From NCBI RefSeq assembly GCF_000184345.1, contig NC_017583.1, positions 1,736,001 to 1,800,000 of the forward strand: a stretch of 64,000 bases of DNA. The letters run 5' to 3'. Origin of the DNA: Spirochaeta thermophila DSM 6578. Lineage in GTDB: Bacteria; Spirochaetota; Spirochaetia; Winmispirales; Winmispiraceae. Positions 1 to 8,620 of this stretch are shown here, in pieces (within the stretch, counting starts at the first letter, position 1; every line of letters begins with the position of its first letter). The translations under genes and the position numbers were made by a program. The notes under the pieces are model-generated. The model was not told the DNA's origin. It saw nothing but the letters and a program-made list of their open reading frames with translations, and did not search any database.

Positions 1-2610
1 ATCCTCGCCCTCCAGCCCCCACCGCCTCCCCACCCCTCCCCCCACCTCCCCTGCAGCCCGCTCCCACACACCCCCCTCACCCATCACCCGCGCCAGACGC
101 TCCCGCGCCCCCCTTGACAACCGCACCCCCTCCCCCACCCGCCGGTACGGGATCCCATGGTTCCTGAACGCCTCCTCCAGGACATCCATCACCAGGTGGG
201 TGCGGCACAGCACCCCTATCTCCTCCGGCGCCACCCCGCCCTCATCCTCCACCACCTCGCTGTCGAACGAGAAGAACGTCGTCCCCCCCAGCCGCTGCTC
301 GATCTGCCGTGCGATGAACTCCGCCTCGCTCTCCGGGCTCGCACACTCCCACGCACTCACCCTCCCGCCCCCACCCCTCGCCCGCATCCTCCGCCCCACC
401 CCCTCACCCAGCACCCCCTCCGCCACCTCCAGCACCTCCGCCGGACAGCGGAAACTCTCCTCGAGCCGCACCACCCGCGCCCCATACTCCTCCACGAACC
501 GATCCATCCACTCAGGGGAAGCCCCCCTGAACCCGTAGATCGCCTGCGCAGGATCCCCTATCATGCACACCACCCCCTCCCCCCCGGGCGCCATCCGCAC
601 GAGGAGCTCGTACTGCGCCGCATTGAGATCCTGCGCCTCATCCACCAGGACCCACCGGCACCGCCCCCTCACCCACTCCCGCACCCCCTCCACCTCGTCG
701 ATGAGCCGGGCCGCCCGAAGGAGAAGATCATCCACGTCGCAGGCCCCCCGCTCCGCAAGCACCCCCTCGTACACCCGCCACACCTCCCCCACCACTCCCT
801 CCACCTCCTCCGGACGCATCCCCTCCCGCTTGAGCCGCTCCAGCCTCCCCAACCCCACCCTTCCCGCACCCACCCGTCCGCACGCCTCCTCCCACACCTC
901 CCGCCGCTCCTCTTCATCCAGCACCACCGGCGGCACCTCGTACCCGGCCTCACGGTGGAACCGCACCAGGCACTCATAGGCCCAGGCGTGGAACGTCCCC
1001 GCCCACACCCCCTCGGCTCCACAGGTCCCCTGGAGCCTCGCCTTCAGCTCCTCTGCAGCCTTGCGCGTGAACGTGAGCACGGTGATACCCCCCTCCCCCT
1101 CTGCCACCAGCCTCGCCACCCGCTCCACCAGGACCCTCGTCTTCCCCGCCCCCGGCCCGGCCACCACACACAGCGCCCCATCCCCGACTCTCACCACCTC
1201 CCTCTGTACACCGGTGAGCCCTCCCTCGACCACAGCACCCCCCTCTTCCCTTCCCTTCACCCGCGAGAGCATCCCGGGATCGAAGGCGAGCAGGGGCCGT
1301 ACCGGCACCTCGGGCGCCTGATCCCTCCCGAAGAGCCCCCCTTCAGGCCTCCACCCCTCAGGAAACACCCGCACCACACCATACTGTCCATCGAACCCCT
1401 CCCTCACCCACACCCGCCGTGCCCTCATCCTCACCACCCCCTCGGCCACCCACCCATCCACCCGGATGATCTCCTCCACCGGCACTTCGAGCAGGACCTG
1501 AAGCTCACCCCCCAGCTTCCGGACAAGATCGAAGTAGCGCCCCTTCACCCCCTTCGACTGCACCCCCTTTCCCTCGACCTCGGCCACCACCTCATCGAGC
1601 GGCACGAGCGAGTAGAACGGCGGGAACCGCTCCGGCTCGATCAGATCCCGGTCTGCAAGCTGCACCACACGGTTCATCACCCCCACGGTGAGCGGCCGAC
1701 CACACACCGGGCACCTCCCCTCCCTCTCGAGCGTCTCCACCGGCGTGAGACACACCCCGCACTTCCGGTGTCCGTCCAGGTGATACTTCCCCTCCTCGGG
1801 GAAGAACTCCACCGTCCCCAGGAACCCCTTCCGGGTCTTGAGCGCCTCCCGCATTGCAGGAAACGAAAGCTCGGTGTCGAAGAGGTTCGCCTCCCTCCCC
1901 AGATTGCCCGCGGAGTGGGCATCCGAGTTGGAGACCAGGGTGAACCTGTCCAGGAACGAGCAGAGCCAGTTCATGGGAGGATCCGACGAGAGCCCGGTCT
2001 CCACCGCAAAGATCTCAGAAGAGAGGTCGCGGTAGCACTCCTCGATCGAATCGAAGCCCGACTTCGACCCCAACACCGAGAACCACGGAGTCCAGATGTG
2101 CGCAGGGATAAAGATCACCCCGGGATGGGCATCCAGCGCCATCTCCACCAGATCTCTGCTGTCGATTCCCAGGATTGGCCTCCCGTCCGAAGCAAGGTTC
2201 CCCCGTCGCTCCAGGGCACGAGAGAACCGCTCGGCCGCCTCGAACGAAGGGAAGAGGACCACGTGGTGCACCTTCCTCACCCGCTTCCCATCAGATGATT
2301 CGGCGCTGTAGATGGTGCTGATCTCACCCGAGAGCACAAACCTCGTGGGAGCCCGATCGAGGGCAAAGGCGATCTCTCCCGCCTGTGCTGGGGTGGGAAG
2401 CGCCTCCCGCCTGAGCACGAAGAGCCCCTCCTCCGCAGGCTCGAGCACCTCGGAGAGCTCCTTCCGCCAACCCGGATGGGTGCAGTCACCGGTCCCCACC
2501 ACTGTAATTCCCTTCACCCGCGCCCACAGGTCGAGAAGCTGCGGCGTGAGAAACTTGCTCGTCCCCCGCGAGAAACGGGAGTGGGTGTGCAGATCGGCGA
2601 TGAACCTCAT
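1..2610 (-). CDS. EndoQ-like PHP nuclease fused to UvrD-family helicase (3' end outside window)
   Basis: Read on the minus strand, one open frame of 870 codons runs from ATG at 2610 off the window edge with no stop. Residues 6-16 read DLHTHSRFSRG, the metal-binding start of a PHP domain. CGVC (about residue 283) and CPVC (about 299) form a zinc ribbon as in the PHP family TIGR00375, whose archaeal member EndoQ nicks DNA 5' of deaminated bases. After a linker, LTGVQ, Walker A AGPGAGKT (about 484), the TFTRKAAEEL motif and DEAQD (about 656) mark a superfamily 1A (UvrD/PcrA) helicase. The ATG shares ATGA with the stop of the dGTPase gene upstream, so the two are probably co-transcribed and coupled. 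Likely role: repair of hypoxanthine/uracil lesions with coupled unwinding. The domain calls are firm; the repair role is inferred. Confidence 0.85.
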   Translation of the reverse strand, partial: MRFIADLHTHSRFSRGTSKFLTPQLLDLWARVKGITVVGTGDCTHPGWRKELSEVLEPAEEGLFVLRREALPTPAQAGEIAFALDRAPTRFVLSGEISTIYSAESSDGKRVRKVHHVVLFPSFEAAERFSRALERRGNLASDGRPILGIDSRDLVEMALDAHPGVIFIPAHIWTPWFSVLGSKSGFDSIEECYRDLSSEIFAVETGLSSDPPMNWLCSFLDRFTLVSNSDAHSAGNLGREANLFDTELSFPAMREALKTRKGFLGTVEFFPEEGKYHLDGHRKCGVCLTPVETLEREGRCPVCGRPLTVGVMNRVVQLADRDLIEPERFPPFYSLVPLDEVVAEVEGKGVQSKGVKGRYFDLVRKLGGELQVLLEVPVEEIIRVDGWVAEGVVRMRARRVWVREGFDGQYGVVRVFPEGWRPEGGLFGRDQAPEVPVRPLLAFDPGMLSRVKGREEGGAVVEGGLTGVQREVVRVGDGALCVVAGPGAGKTRVLVERVARLVAEGEGGITVLTFTRKAAEELKARLQGTCGAEGVWAGTFHAWAYECLVRFHREAGYEVPPVVLDEEERREVWEEACGRVGAGRVGLGRLERLKREGMRPEEVEGVVGEVWRVYEGVLAERGACDVDDLLLRAARLIDEVEGVREWVRGRCRWVLVDEAQDLNAAQYELLVRMAPGGEGVVCMIGDPAQAIYGFRGASPEWMDRFVEEYGARVVRLEESFRCPAEVLEVAEGVLGEGVGRRMRARGGGGRVSAWECASPESEAEFIARQIEQRLGGTTFFSFDSEVVEDEGGVAPEEIGVLCRTHLVMDVLEEAFRNHGIPYRRVGEGVRLSRGARERLARVMGEGGVWERAAGEVGGGVGRRWGLEGED

Positions 2611-3788
2611 TCCTCCTCCTCTATCACATCCTCGAACAGGAGCGAGAACCTGCGCGGCATCATCACCTCCATGGCACTCCTCAGGGCGAACTCATCGGTC
2701 ATCCCCGCGATGTAGTCGAAGACCACCCAGTCCTCCTCACTCCGCTCCTGATACACCGTGCTCATCTTTCCCACAAAGTCACCGAACTGGCGCGCGAGCC
2801 TGTTGTGCTCCCTCGCGTAGCGCCCCACCTCCCAGCCGTACCGTTCGAAGAGCTCGCTCAGGTAGTCATGGAGGGTCTTGAGGATACGCTCGAAGTACTC
2901 GTGGAACGAGGTGAGCCGGGGACTCCGATAGATCGCACGGTAGTTGAAGTCGAGCAGGGCCATGAAGGCCTCGTACACCGGCTCCGAAAAACCGATGCCC
3001 CCGTGATCCAGGGAATACGAGATGAGATCTCTCACCAGGGTGTTGATGATCTCACTGTTGGTGCTCCCGAGTATCTGCACCGCCCTCTCGGGGATATCCT
3101 CCCTTCTCATGATCCTGAGCTGGAGGGCATCCTCCAGATCCCTCCCCACGTAGGCGATCCTGTCGGACATGCGTACCACACATCCCTCCCACGTCGAGGG
3201 ATACCCCTCCACACCCTCCAGATCTTCGAGCACGCGTTCCTCCCTATCGGGCACGATCTCTCGCTCGAACCGCTCCCCGCAGTGGAGGGCAATCCCCTCC
3301 CTCACCGCATAGGTGAGGTTGAGTCCCTGACCGTACCCGGCCAGCAGATCCACCACCCGCAGGCTGTAGAGCTCGTGGTGGAAGGTGCGCCCCCGCGGCA
3401 TGTAGGAGGCGAGGATCTCCTCACCCAGGTGTCCGAAGGGTGCATGGCCGAGGTCGTGGCCCACCCCTATGGCCCACGCGAGGTCGCTGTCGAGCCCCAA
3501 GGCCCTGCAGATGGTGGCGGCGATGGTCGCCACGTGCATCACGTGTTCGATCCTGGTACAGATGTGGTCGTTCTCGGGGATGAAGAAGACCTGGGTCTTG
3601 TGCTTGAGCCTTCGAAAGGGATACGAGTGGATGATCGCCGTGGCGTCCCTGAAGTAGGCCCCGCGAGGGTCGGTCCCCTCCTCCGGTCGGGGCCGCCTCC
3701 TCCGTCGATACACAGTGTCGTCGAGAGGATTGACGAAGAAGAGGTTGCCCATCGCCACTACTGTACGGCCAGGCCCGGCGAAAGGCAA
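2607..3788 (-). CDS. dgt: HD-domain deoxyguanosinetriphosphate triphosphohydrolase (dGTPase family)
   Basis: 393 residues. The N-terminal part has RDATAIIHSYPFRRLKHKTQ, then HVMHVA and GHDLGHAPFGH, the histidine and HD metal ligands of dGTPase-family hydrolases, which cleave dNTPs to nucleoside and triphosphate. Length is normal for the family. The frame opens with TTG at 3788, with GGAGG nine bases upstream; an in-frame ATG at 3752 (MGNLFFVNP) fits homologue starts but has a poor ribosome site. The stop overlaps the start of the EndoQ-helicase gene by four bases, which suggests a shared role in nucleotide-pool quality and DNA damage. Substrate preference cannot be told from sequence. Confidence 0.88.
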   Translation of the reverse strand: MPFAGPGRTVVAMGNLFFVNPLDDTVYRRRRRPRPEEGTDPRGAYFRDATAIIHSYPFRRLKHKTQVFFIPENDHICTRIEHVMHVATIAATICRALGLDSDLAWAIGVGHDLGHAPFGHLGEEILASYMPRGRTFHHELYSLRVVDLLAGYGQGLNLTYAVREGIALHCGERFEREIVPDREERVLEDLEGVEGYPSTWEGCVVRMSDRIAYVGRDLEDALQLRIMRREDIPERAVQILGSTNSEIINTLVRDLISYSLDHGGIGFSEPVYEAFMALLDFNYRAIYRSPRLTSFHEYFERILKTLHDYLSELFERYGWEVGRYAREHNRLARQFGDFVGKMSTVYQERSEEDWVVFDYIAGMTDEFALRSAMEVMMPRRFSLLFEDVIEEEE

Positions 3789-3861
3789 GGGGGACTCCCT
3801 CCGCCGACCACATCAACAGCCGTTTTATCTCCCACGACATTTAATACATTTAGCCCCACGG

Positions 3862-3891
3862 TTAGAACTTTTCTTCCCTCTGCTTTATACT
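3862..3891 (+). promoter_or_regulatory. Candidate sigma-70 promoter for the diguanylate cyclase gene
   Basis: TTAGAA (3862-3867), an 18-base spacer and TATACT (3886-3891), in the AT-rich gap between the divergent dGTPase and cyclase genes. The match is moderate and only by eye. Confidence 0.4.
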
Positions 3892-3969
3892 TTGAGAAGG
3901 ATGGAAGGGGAGGACGACTGAGAATGCACTGATACAAAGCAGCATACGACGTGGAAAGGAACAAGAGCG

Positions 3970-5559
3970 ATGTCTTCCACCACTTCCCTCCAGAGGACCA
4001 TATTCAGGACCGTAGTCCTCATCGTCATAGGATGGGTGACCATCTACGGATCCCTCACGGCCTCGATCCTCTTCTCCAGGGGGATGAGTCTCGCCCGTCA
4101 GCTGGTGGCCCAGCGCAACCTCGCCGCGGCCTACTACCTCAAGGCCTACTTCACCCCCTTGAGGAGCACCGCGGAGTTCCTGAGCTCCCAGGACATAGTG
4201 AGGAACCTCCCCCGCCTCGGCCTGAAGGAGAGAGAGGAGGTCCTCGGGCTCTACCGCGCCCTCGAGGCCGCGAACCCGGACCTCTACTACGTCTACTCGG
4301 GCTATGAGGACGGCAGCCTCGTCATCAACAACTACGTTCCTCCTCCGGGATTCGACCCGCGGGTGCGCCCCTGGTACACGGCCGCGCTCGGTTCGGCCCC
4401 CGACCTTTCTCCCGGCATCCCCTACCAGGAGATAAAGACCGGAGAATGGCTCGTCTCCATCAGCAAGGTACTGCTCGACGACGAAGGAAATCGGGTGGGA
4501 GTGGTATCCATCGACGCCTCCATGGAGCGGGCGGCTGAATTCCTGAGAGAGAGCATCACCCCCTACACCACGAGCTACAGCTACGTGGTGAACCCTCGCG
4601 GGATCATACTCATCCATCACCGGGAGGAACTCCTGGGCAAGAATCTCTCGGATATCATCCGGCCGCCGGCGGCCTTCACTAAAACATCATCTCCATTCGA
4701 ATACCGCTTCGAAGGGGTGGAAAAGTTCGCGCACTACACCGTGCTTCCCGACTTGGGATGGGTTGTTGTCACTGTACTCAACAAGTCAGAGGTGCTCCTC
4801 CCCCTTATTCATCAGATCACCATGGGCTTCCTCGTCGTGGCCCTTCTCGCCGCCACGTCCGGGTGGGCCGCCAGCAGGCTCCTCACCCGTCACGTCATCA
4901 CGCCCCTCGCAACCCTCCAGGCTGACCTCGAGCGGGTGATCTCCGGCGCCCCGGGAGTACCTCTCGCAGACTATCCGGACAACGAAGTGGGTCAGATCGC
5001 GAAGGGAGTCGAGCAGCTCACACGAACCGAACTCTACAGGAAGAATCAGGCGCTCAAGGCCCTCAACACACGCCTCGAGATCCTCTCCACCACCGATCCC
5101 CTCACCTCGATCTTCAACCGGAGAAAACTCCAGGAGGAACTCACGAGGGAATACCACCGGGCACTTCGGTACGGTTCCCCCTTTTCACTCATCCTCATCG
5201 ATTTGGATCATTTCAAGACCATCAACGACACCTTCGGCCACGGCAAAGGAGACGAAGTACTCATATGGACGGCGGAGATCCTCCGCACCCATCTGAGGAG
5301 CACCGACATCGTCGGGCGCTGGGGAGGCGAGGAGTTTCTCGTGCTCTGCCCGGAGACCCGTCTCTCAGAAGCGGCACTCATCGCCTCAAAGCTGGGTAAG
5401 GAGATCGCCCGTACCTCGCCCCTCCCCTCGTGTCGCGTGACCATCAGCGCCGGGGTGGTCTCCTTCTCTCCCGGGAAATCCCTCGAGGACCTGCTCAAAG
5501 AGGCCGACGAGAAACTCTACCGGGCAAAGGGAAGCGGGAGGAACACAGTCATCGTCTAG
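3970..5559 (+). CDS. Membrane diguanylate cyclase with CACHE-type sensor, HAMP and GGDEF domains
   Basis: 529 residues. A transmembrane helix near residues 12-36 is followed by an extracytoplasmic CACHE-like sensor (about 40-270, with FDPRVRPWYTAA and ISIDASM-type elements), a second helix (about 277-300), a HAMP segment and a GGDEF domain (about 370-529). The active-site loop is GGEEF, a functional variant. RSTD lies five residues before it, the position of the RxxD inhibitory site, so product inhibition by c-di-GMP is likely. The protein should make c-di-GMP from two GTP in response to a periplasmic ligand that is not known. It stands alone as a transcription unit. Confidence 0.9.
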   Translation: MSSTTSLQRTIFRTVVLIVIGWVTIYGSLTASILFSRGMSLARQLVAQRNLAAAYYLKAYFTPLRSTAEFLSSQDIVRNLPRLGLKEREEVLGLYRALEAANPDLYYVYSGYEDGSLVINNYVPPPGFDPRVRPWYTAALGSAPDLSPGIPYQEIKTGEWLVSISKVLLDDEGNRVGVVSIDASMERAAEFLRESITPYTTSYSYVVNPRGIILIHHREELLGKNLSDIIRPPAAFTKTSSPFEYRFEGVEKFAHYTVLPDLGWVVVTVLNKSEVLLPLIHQITMGFLVVALLAATSGWAASRLLTRHVITPLATLQADLERVISGAPGVPLADYPDNEVGQIAKGVEQLTRTELYRKNQALKALNTRLEILSTTDPLTSIFNRRKLQEELTREYHRALRYGSPFSLILIDLDHFKTINDTFGHGKGDEVLIWTAEILRTHLRSTDIVGRWGGEEFLVLCPETRLSEAALIASKLGKEIARTSPLPSCRVTISAGVVSFSPGKSLEDLLKEADEKLYRAKGSGRNTVIV

Positions 5560-5564
5560 TTCTC

Positions 5565-5593
5565 TTGTTACGTATCTTCCATTTCCCTATAAT
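5565..5593 (+). promoter_or_regulatory. Candidate sigma-70 promoter for the acyl-CoA synthetase gene
   Basis: TTGTTA (5565-5570), a 17-base spacer and a perfect TATAAT (5588-5593), about 30 bases before the ATG at 5624, which has GGAGG upstream. Confidence 0.6.
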
Positions 5594-5623
5594 GCTACCA
5601 TCACATCCTGGAGGAACGAGTCG

Positions 5624-7516
5624 ATGTACAGGAACCTCCCCCATCTCCTCAAGCTGCAGGCGGAGACCTACCCTGAAAGCGTCGCCCAGTACGTGAGGCA
5701 GCCTGAAGGAGGATTCACCCCCATCACCTACAGACAGCTCCTCGAAGACGTCCTCACCTGTGCTGCAGGATTCGCGGCGCTCGGTGTGGGTAAGGGAGAT
5801 CTCGTAGCCCTCATCTCTGAAAACCGGAGGGAATGGCTCCTCGCCGACATGGGGCTCCTGTTCCTCGGCGCCGCCGATGTTCCAAGGGGATGCGACGTCA
5901 CCGAGAAGGAGCTCGAACACATCCTCCTCACCGCCGAGTGCTCGATCGGGGTGTTCGAAAACATCAGCCAACTCAAGAAGGCCCTCGCTTCAGAGAGGAT
6001 ACGCACACAACTCAAGACGGCCATACTCTTCGACATGCCTGCACAGATCGAAAGGGAGACAGCCGGGATCACCGTGCTTTCCTTCTCCGCTCTCATGGAG
6101 AGGGGAACTCAGGCCCTCCCCGGCATGAGGGATCACATACTCACCGCCGTCGAGGAACTCCCGGCCGAGGCCCTCGCCACAGTGATCTTCACGAGCGGCA
6201 CCACGGGCCTCCCCAAAGGGGTCATGCTCTCACACGGCAACTTCCTGCACCAGGTGAAGGGGGTGCCCATCCTCCTCAAGGTGGGGCCCGGAGACATCTG
6301 GCTTTCGGTACTCCCCGTGTGGCATTCCTTCGAGCGCATGATGCAGTATGTGGCGTTGAGCAGCGCTTCGGCGATCGCCTATTCCAAACCGATAGGCAGG
6401 ATCATGCTCCAGGACATGGCGACCCTCAAACCCACCTGGATGGCCTCGGTCCCCCGGATCTGGGAGGGGATACGGAAGGGCATCCTCCAGACGATAAAGA
6501 AGGAGTCCCCTCTGGTCCAGGCGATCTTTCAGGCTTCTCTCGTCGTGGGGAGGGCGTACGCGTTCTTCACACATATGGTGAAGGGAGAGCTTCCCCGCTT
6601 CAAGTGGCGTCCCCGTATCCTCGACAGGGTGATCGGCATCATCCCATTCCTCCTCCTCTGGCCGTTCAAACAGCTCGCCCATCTTCTGGTATTCAGGAAG
6701 CTTCACCGGAAGCTGGGAGGACGGTTCGTGGCCGGTATTTCGGGAGGAGGGGCGCTTCCGCCCGAGGTCGACGGATTCTTCGACGCCATAAGAATCACAG
6801 TGCTCGAAGGCTATGGCCTCACCGAGGCCGCACCTGTACTGGCCGTACGCTCCTACTACCACCCGGTGCCACACACCGTGGGTCCGGTTTTCCCCGACAC
6901 CGAGATCCAGATCCGGGACGAAGAAGGTAACGTGCTCCCGCCGGGGAGGCAAGGCACGATCTTCGCACGGGGGGGCCAGGTGATGCTCGGCTACCTCAAG
7001 GCACCGGAAGAGACCCGGAAGGTACTCGACGAAGAGGGCTGGCTCAACACGGGTGACCTGGGGATGCTCACCTGGGACAACGAACTCGCCATCACCGGCC
7101 GGGCCAAGGACACCATCGTCCTGAGAGGAGGGGAGAATGTGGAACCGGCCCCCCTCGAACAGGCCCTCAAGGAACACCCCCTGGTGGCCCATGCCATGGT
7201 GGTCGGCCAGGACGAGAAGTACCTGGGGGTCCTCATATTCGTGGACCAGGACAGCCTCAAGGAGTGGTGCACGGAACACGGACTGGATCTCACGGACGAC
7301 ATCCACCGACACCCTAGACTGATAGAGGAATTTTCCGATTTCATCTCGCACAGGATACACCCACGTCACGGCTTCAAACCCTTCGAGAGGATCTACCGGT
7401 TCACCCTCCTCCCCAACACCCTTACCGTGGGGGAGGAACTCTCCGCAAAACAGGAGATCAAGCGTCACGTGGTCTACAGGAAGTACGCAGACGAGATCAG
7501 GGCCCTGTATCGATGA
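5624..7516 (+). CDS. Long-chain fatty acid-CoA ligase (AMP-forming)
   Basis: 630 residues, the usual length of long-chain acyl-CoA synthetases. The adenylate-forming signature TSGTTGLPKGVMLSH is near residue 192. GYGLTEAAP near 393 and NTGDLG near 475 follow, and GRAKDTIVLRGGENVEP near 493 forms the hinge and C-terminal lid. It should activate fatty acids with ATP and CoA at the inner membrane for lipid synthesis or turnover. ATG has GGAGG about ten bases upstream, and a good promoter precedes it. The next gene starts 42 bases after the stop on the same strand. Chain-length preference is not visible. Confidence 0.9.
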   Translation: MYRNLPHLLKLQAETYPESVAQYVRQPEGGFTPITYRQLLEDVLTCAAGFAALGVGKGDLVALISENRREWLLADMGLLFLGAADVPRGCDVTEKELEHILLTAECSIGVFENISQLKKALASERIRTQLKTAILFDMPAQIERETAGITVLSFSALMERGTQALPGMRDHILTAVEELPAEALATVIFTSGTTGLPKGVMLSHGNFLHQVKGVPILLKVGPGDIWLSVLPVWHSFERMMQYVALSSASAIAYSKPIGRIMLQDMATLKPTWMASVPRIWEGIRKGILQTIKKESPLVQAIFQASLVVGRAYAFFTHMVKGELPRFKWRPRILDRVIGIIPFLLLWPFKQLAHLLVFRKLHRKLGGRFVAGISGGGALPPEVDGFFDAIRITVLEGYGLTEAAPVLAVRSYYHPVPHTVGPVFPDTEIQIRDEEGNVLPPGRQGTIFARGGQVMLGYLKAPEETRKVLDEEGWLNTGDLGMLTWDNELAITGRAKDTIVLRGGENVEPAPLEQALKEHPLVAHAMVVGQDEKYLGVLIFVDQDSLKEWCTEHGLDLTDDIHRHPRLIEEFSDFISHRIHPRHGFKPFERIYRFTLLPNTLTVGEELSAKQEIKRHVVYRKYADEIRALYR

Positions 7517-7558
7517 GTCCTGCTTGGCACGCCATCTCCTCTCTGCTACCCTGGCCAC

Positions 7559-8620
7559 ATGCCGTCGCACATCACGCACGCCCTCGTCGCATGGAAGGCC
7601 TGGTCTCTCGTTACAGGGGAACGTATCCCAGAGAAAAGCCCGCTTCCCCGTCATCTTAAAGCCCTCACCCTTGGGGCCCAGGGACCGGACATCTTCTTCC
7701 ACAACAGGAGGAGGAAACCTTCCGGCCTGTCCCTCGGCGCCCTTGCCCATAGGAGCGCCTACGGTCCTCTCACCTCCGCCATGCAGGAAACCCTCGCCGA
7801 GGACGACGCTCTCGGCCTCGCCTACCTCGCGGGATGGATCACCCACGCGATAACCGACCGCATCTTCCATCCCTACGTGATCTACCGGAGCGGCTGGTTC
7901 AGCCCCGCGCTGCCTCATACCACACGGTACATACGATGCCACACCCTCCTGGAGCGGCTCATCGATCTCCACCTGCTCGCCGAGGAGACCACTCTCGAGA
8001 TAGAGGAGCTCGAGTTCAGAGACTACGTGGATCTGGGGGAAGAAGCCCCCGCCTGGCTCATACGGATGCTGAAGACGGGCTTTCGCTCCACCTACCAGGA
8101 GGCGCGCAAGGACAAGAAACTCCTCCTCAGGATCAAGAACGCCTATGCGGATGCGCGGGACTTCTATGCCGCCATACATCCCATGACCCACGCCCTCGTC
8201 GTCCGGCGCATGGAGGAAAGGACCTCACGGGAGGCGAAGCTCAGAGGACTCGCCCTCCTCCACCCGCTCCTCCCCCCGTCCTTCGACATTGCCAACACCC
8301 GCCGGAGTCTCTGGTACGAACCCAGCCCACCCCCCACCCCCAGGCGGGAAGGCATCGCCGAACTTTTCCAGAAGGCCGTGGACCTCTCCACCGGCACCCT
8401 CGTCCCCCTCTACTCCCCCCGCGTATCAAAAGTCCCCCTCGAGGCCTTCCGGAGAGACGGCACCAACCTCTCCGACGGCAGGGGTGAGGGAAGGCCGCAC
8501 GTACGCTACAGCAATCCCCTGCCCCTTCCCTCCTACCTCGAGGATCTTCTCGTCCACTACGAAGAGAGGTTTCCCCTCACTGCCCCGGCGGCCGGTGCAG
8601 GGCCTTCACGTACTGGATGA
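7559..8620 (+). CDS. Zinc-dependent phospholipase C-like protein
   Basis: 353 residues. The N-terminus MPSHITHALVAWKAW, then GAQGPDIFFHN and HAITDRIFHPYVIYRSG, spaces histidines and aspartates as in the zinc-dependent phospholipase C / S1-P1 fold found in many Firmicutes and spirochaete proteins of unknown substrate. No signal peptide is seen. The ribosome site is weak, so translation may depend on read-through from the acyl-CoA synthetase gene. Its last 44 bases overlap the convergent EAL gene. Enzyme activity is a family-level guess. Confidence 0.65.
   Translation: MPSHITHALVAWKAWSLVTGERIPEKSPLPRHLKALTLGAQGPDIFFHNRRRKPSGLSLGALAHRSAYGPLTSAMQETLAEDDALGLAYLAGWITHAITDRIFHPYVIYRSGWFSPALPHTTRYIRCHTLLERLIDLHLLAEETTLEIEELEFRDYVDLGEEAPAWLIRMLKTGFRSTYQEARKDKKLLLRIKNAYADARDFYAAIHPMTHALVVRRMEERTSREAKLRGLALLHPLLPPSFDIANTRRSLWYEPSPPPTPRREGIAELFQKAVDLSTGTLVPLYSPRVSKVPLEAFRRDGTNLSDGRGEGRPHVRYSNPLPLPSYLEDLLVHYEERFPLTAPAAGAGPSRTG

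Noticed and set aside
157-2298. Long plus-strand open frame of 713 codons
   Set aside because: It is Pro/His-rich and antisense to the EndoQ-helicase gene, whose domains are clear; long antisense frames are expected at this GC content.
6230-8191. Minus-strand open frame of 653 codons
   Set aside because: Antisense to the acyl-CoA synthetase and phospholipase-like genes, no motif of its own.
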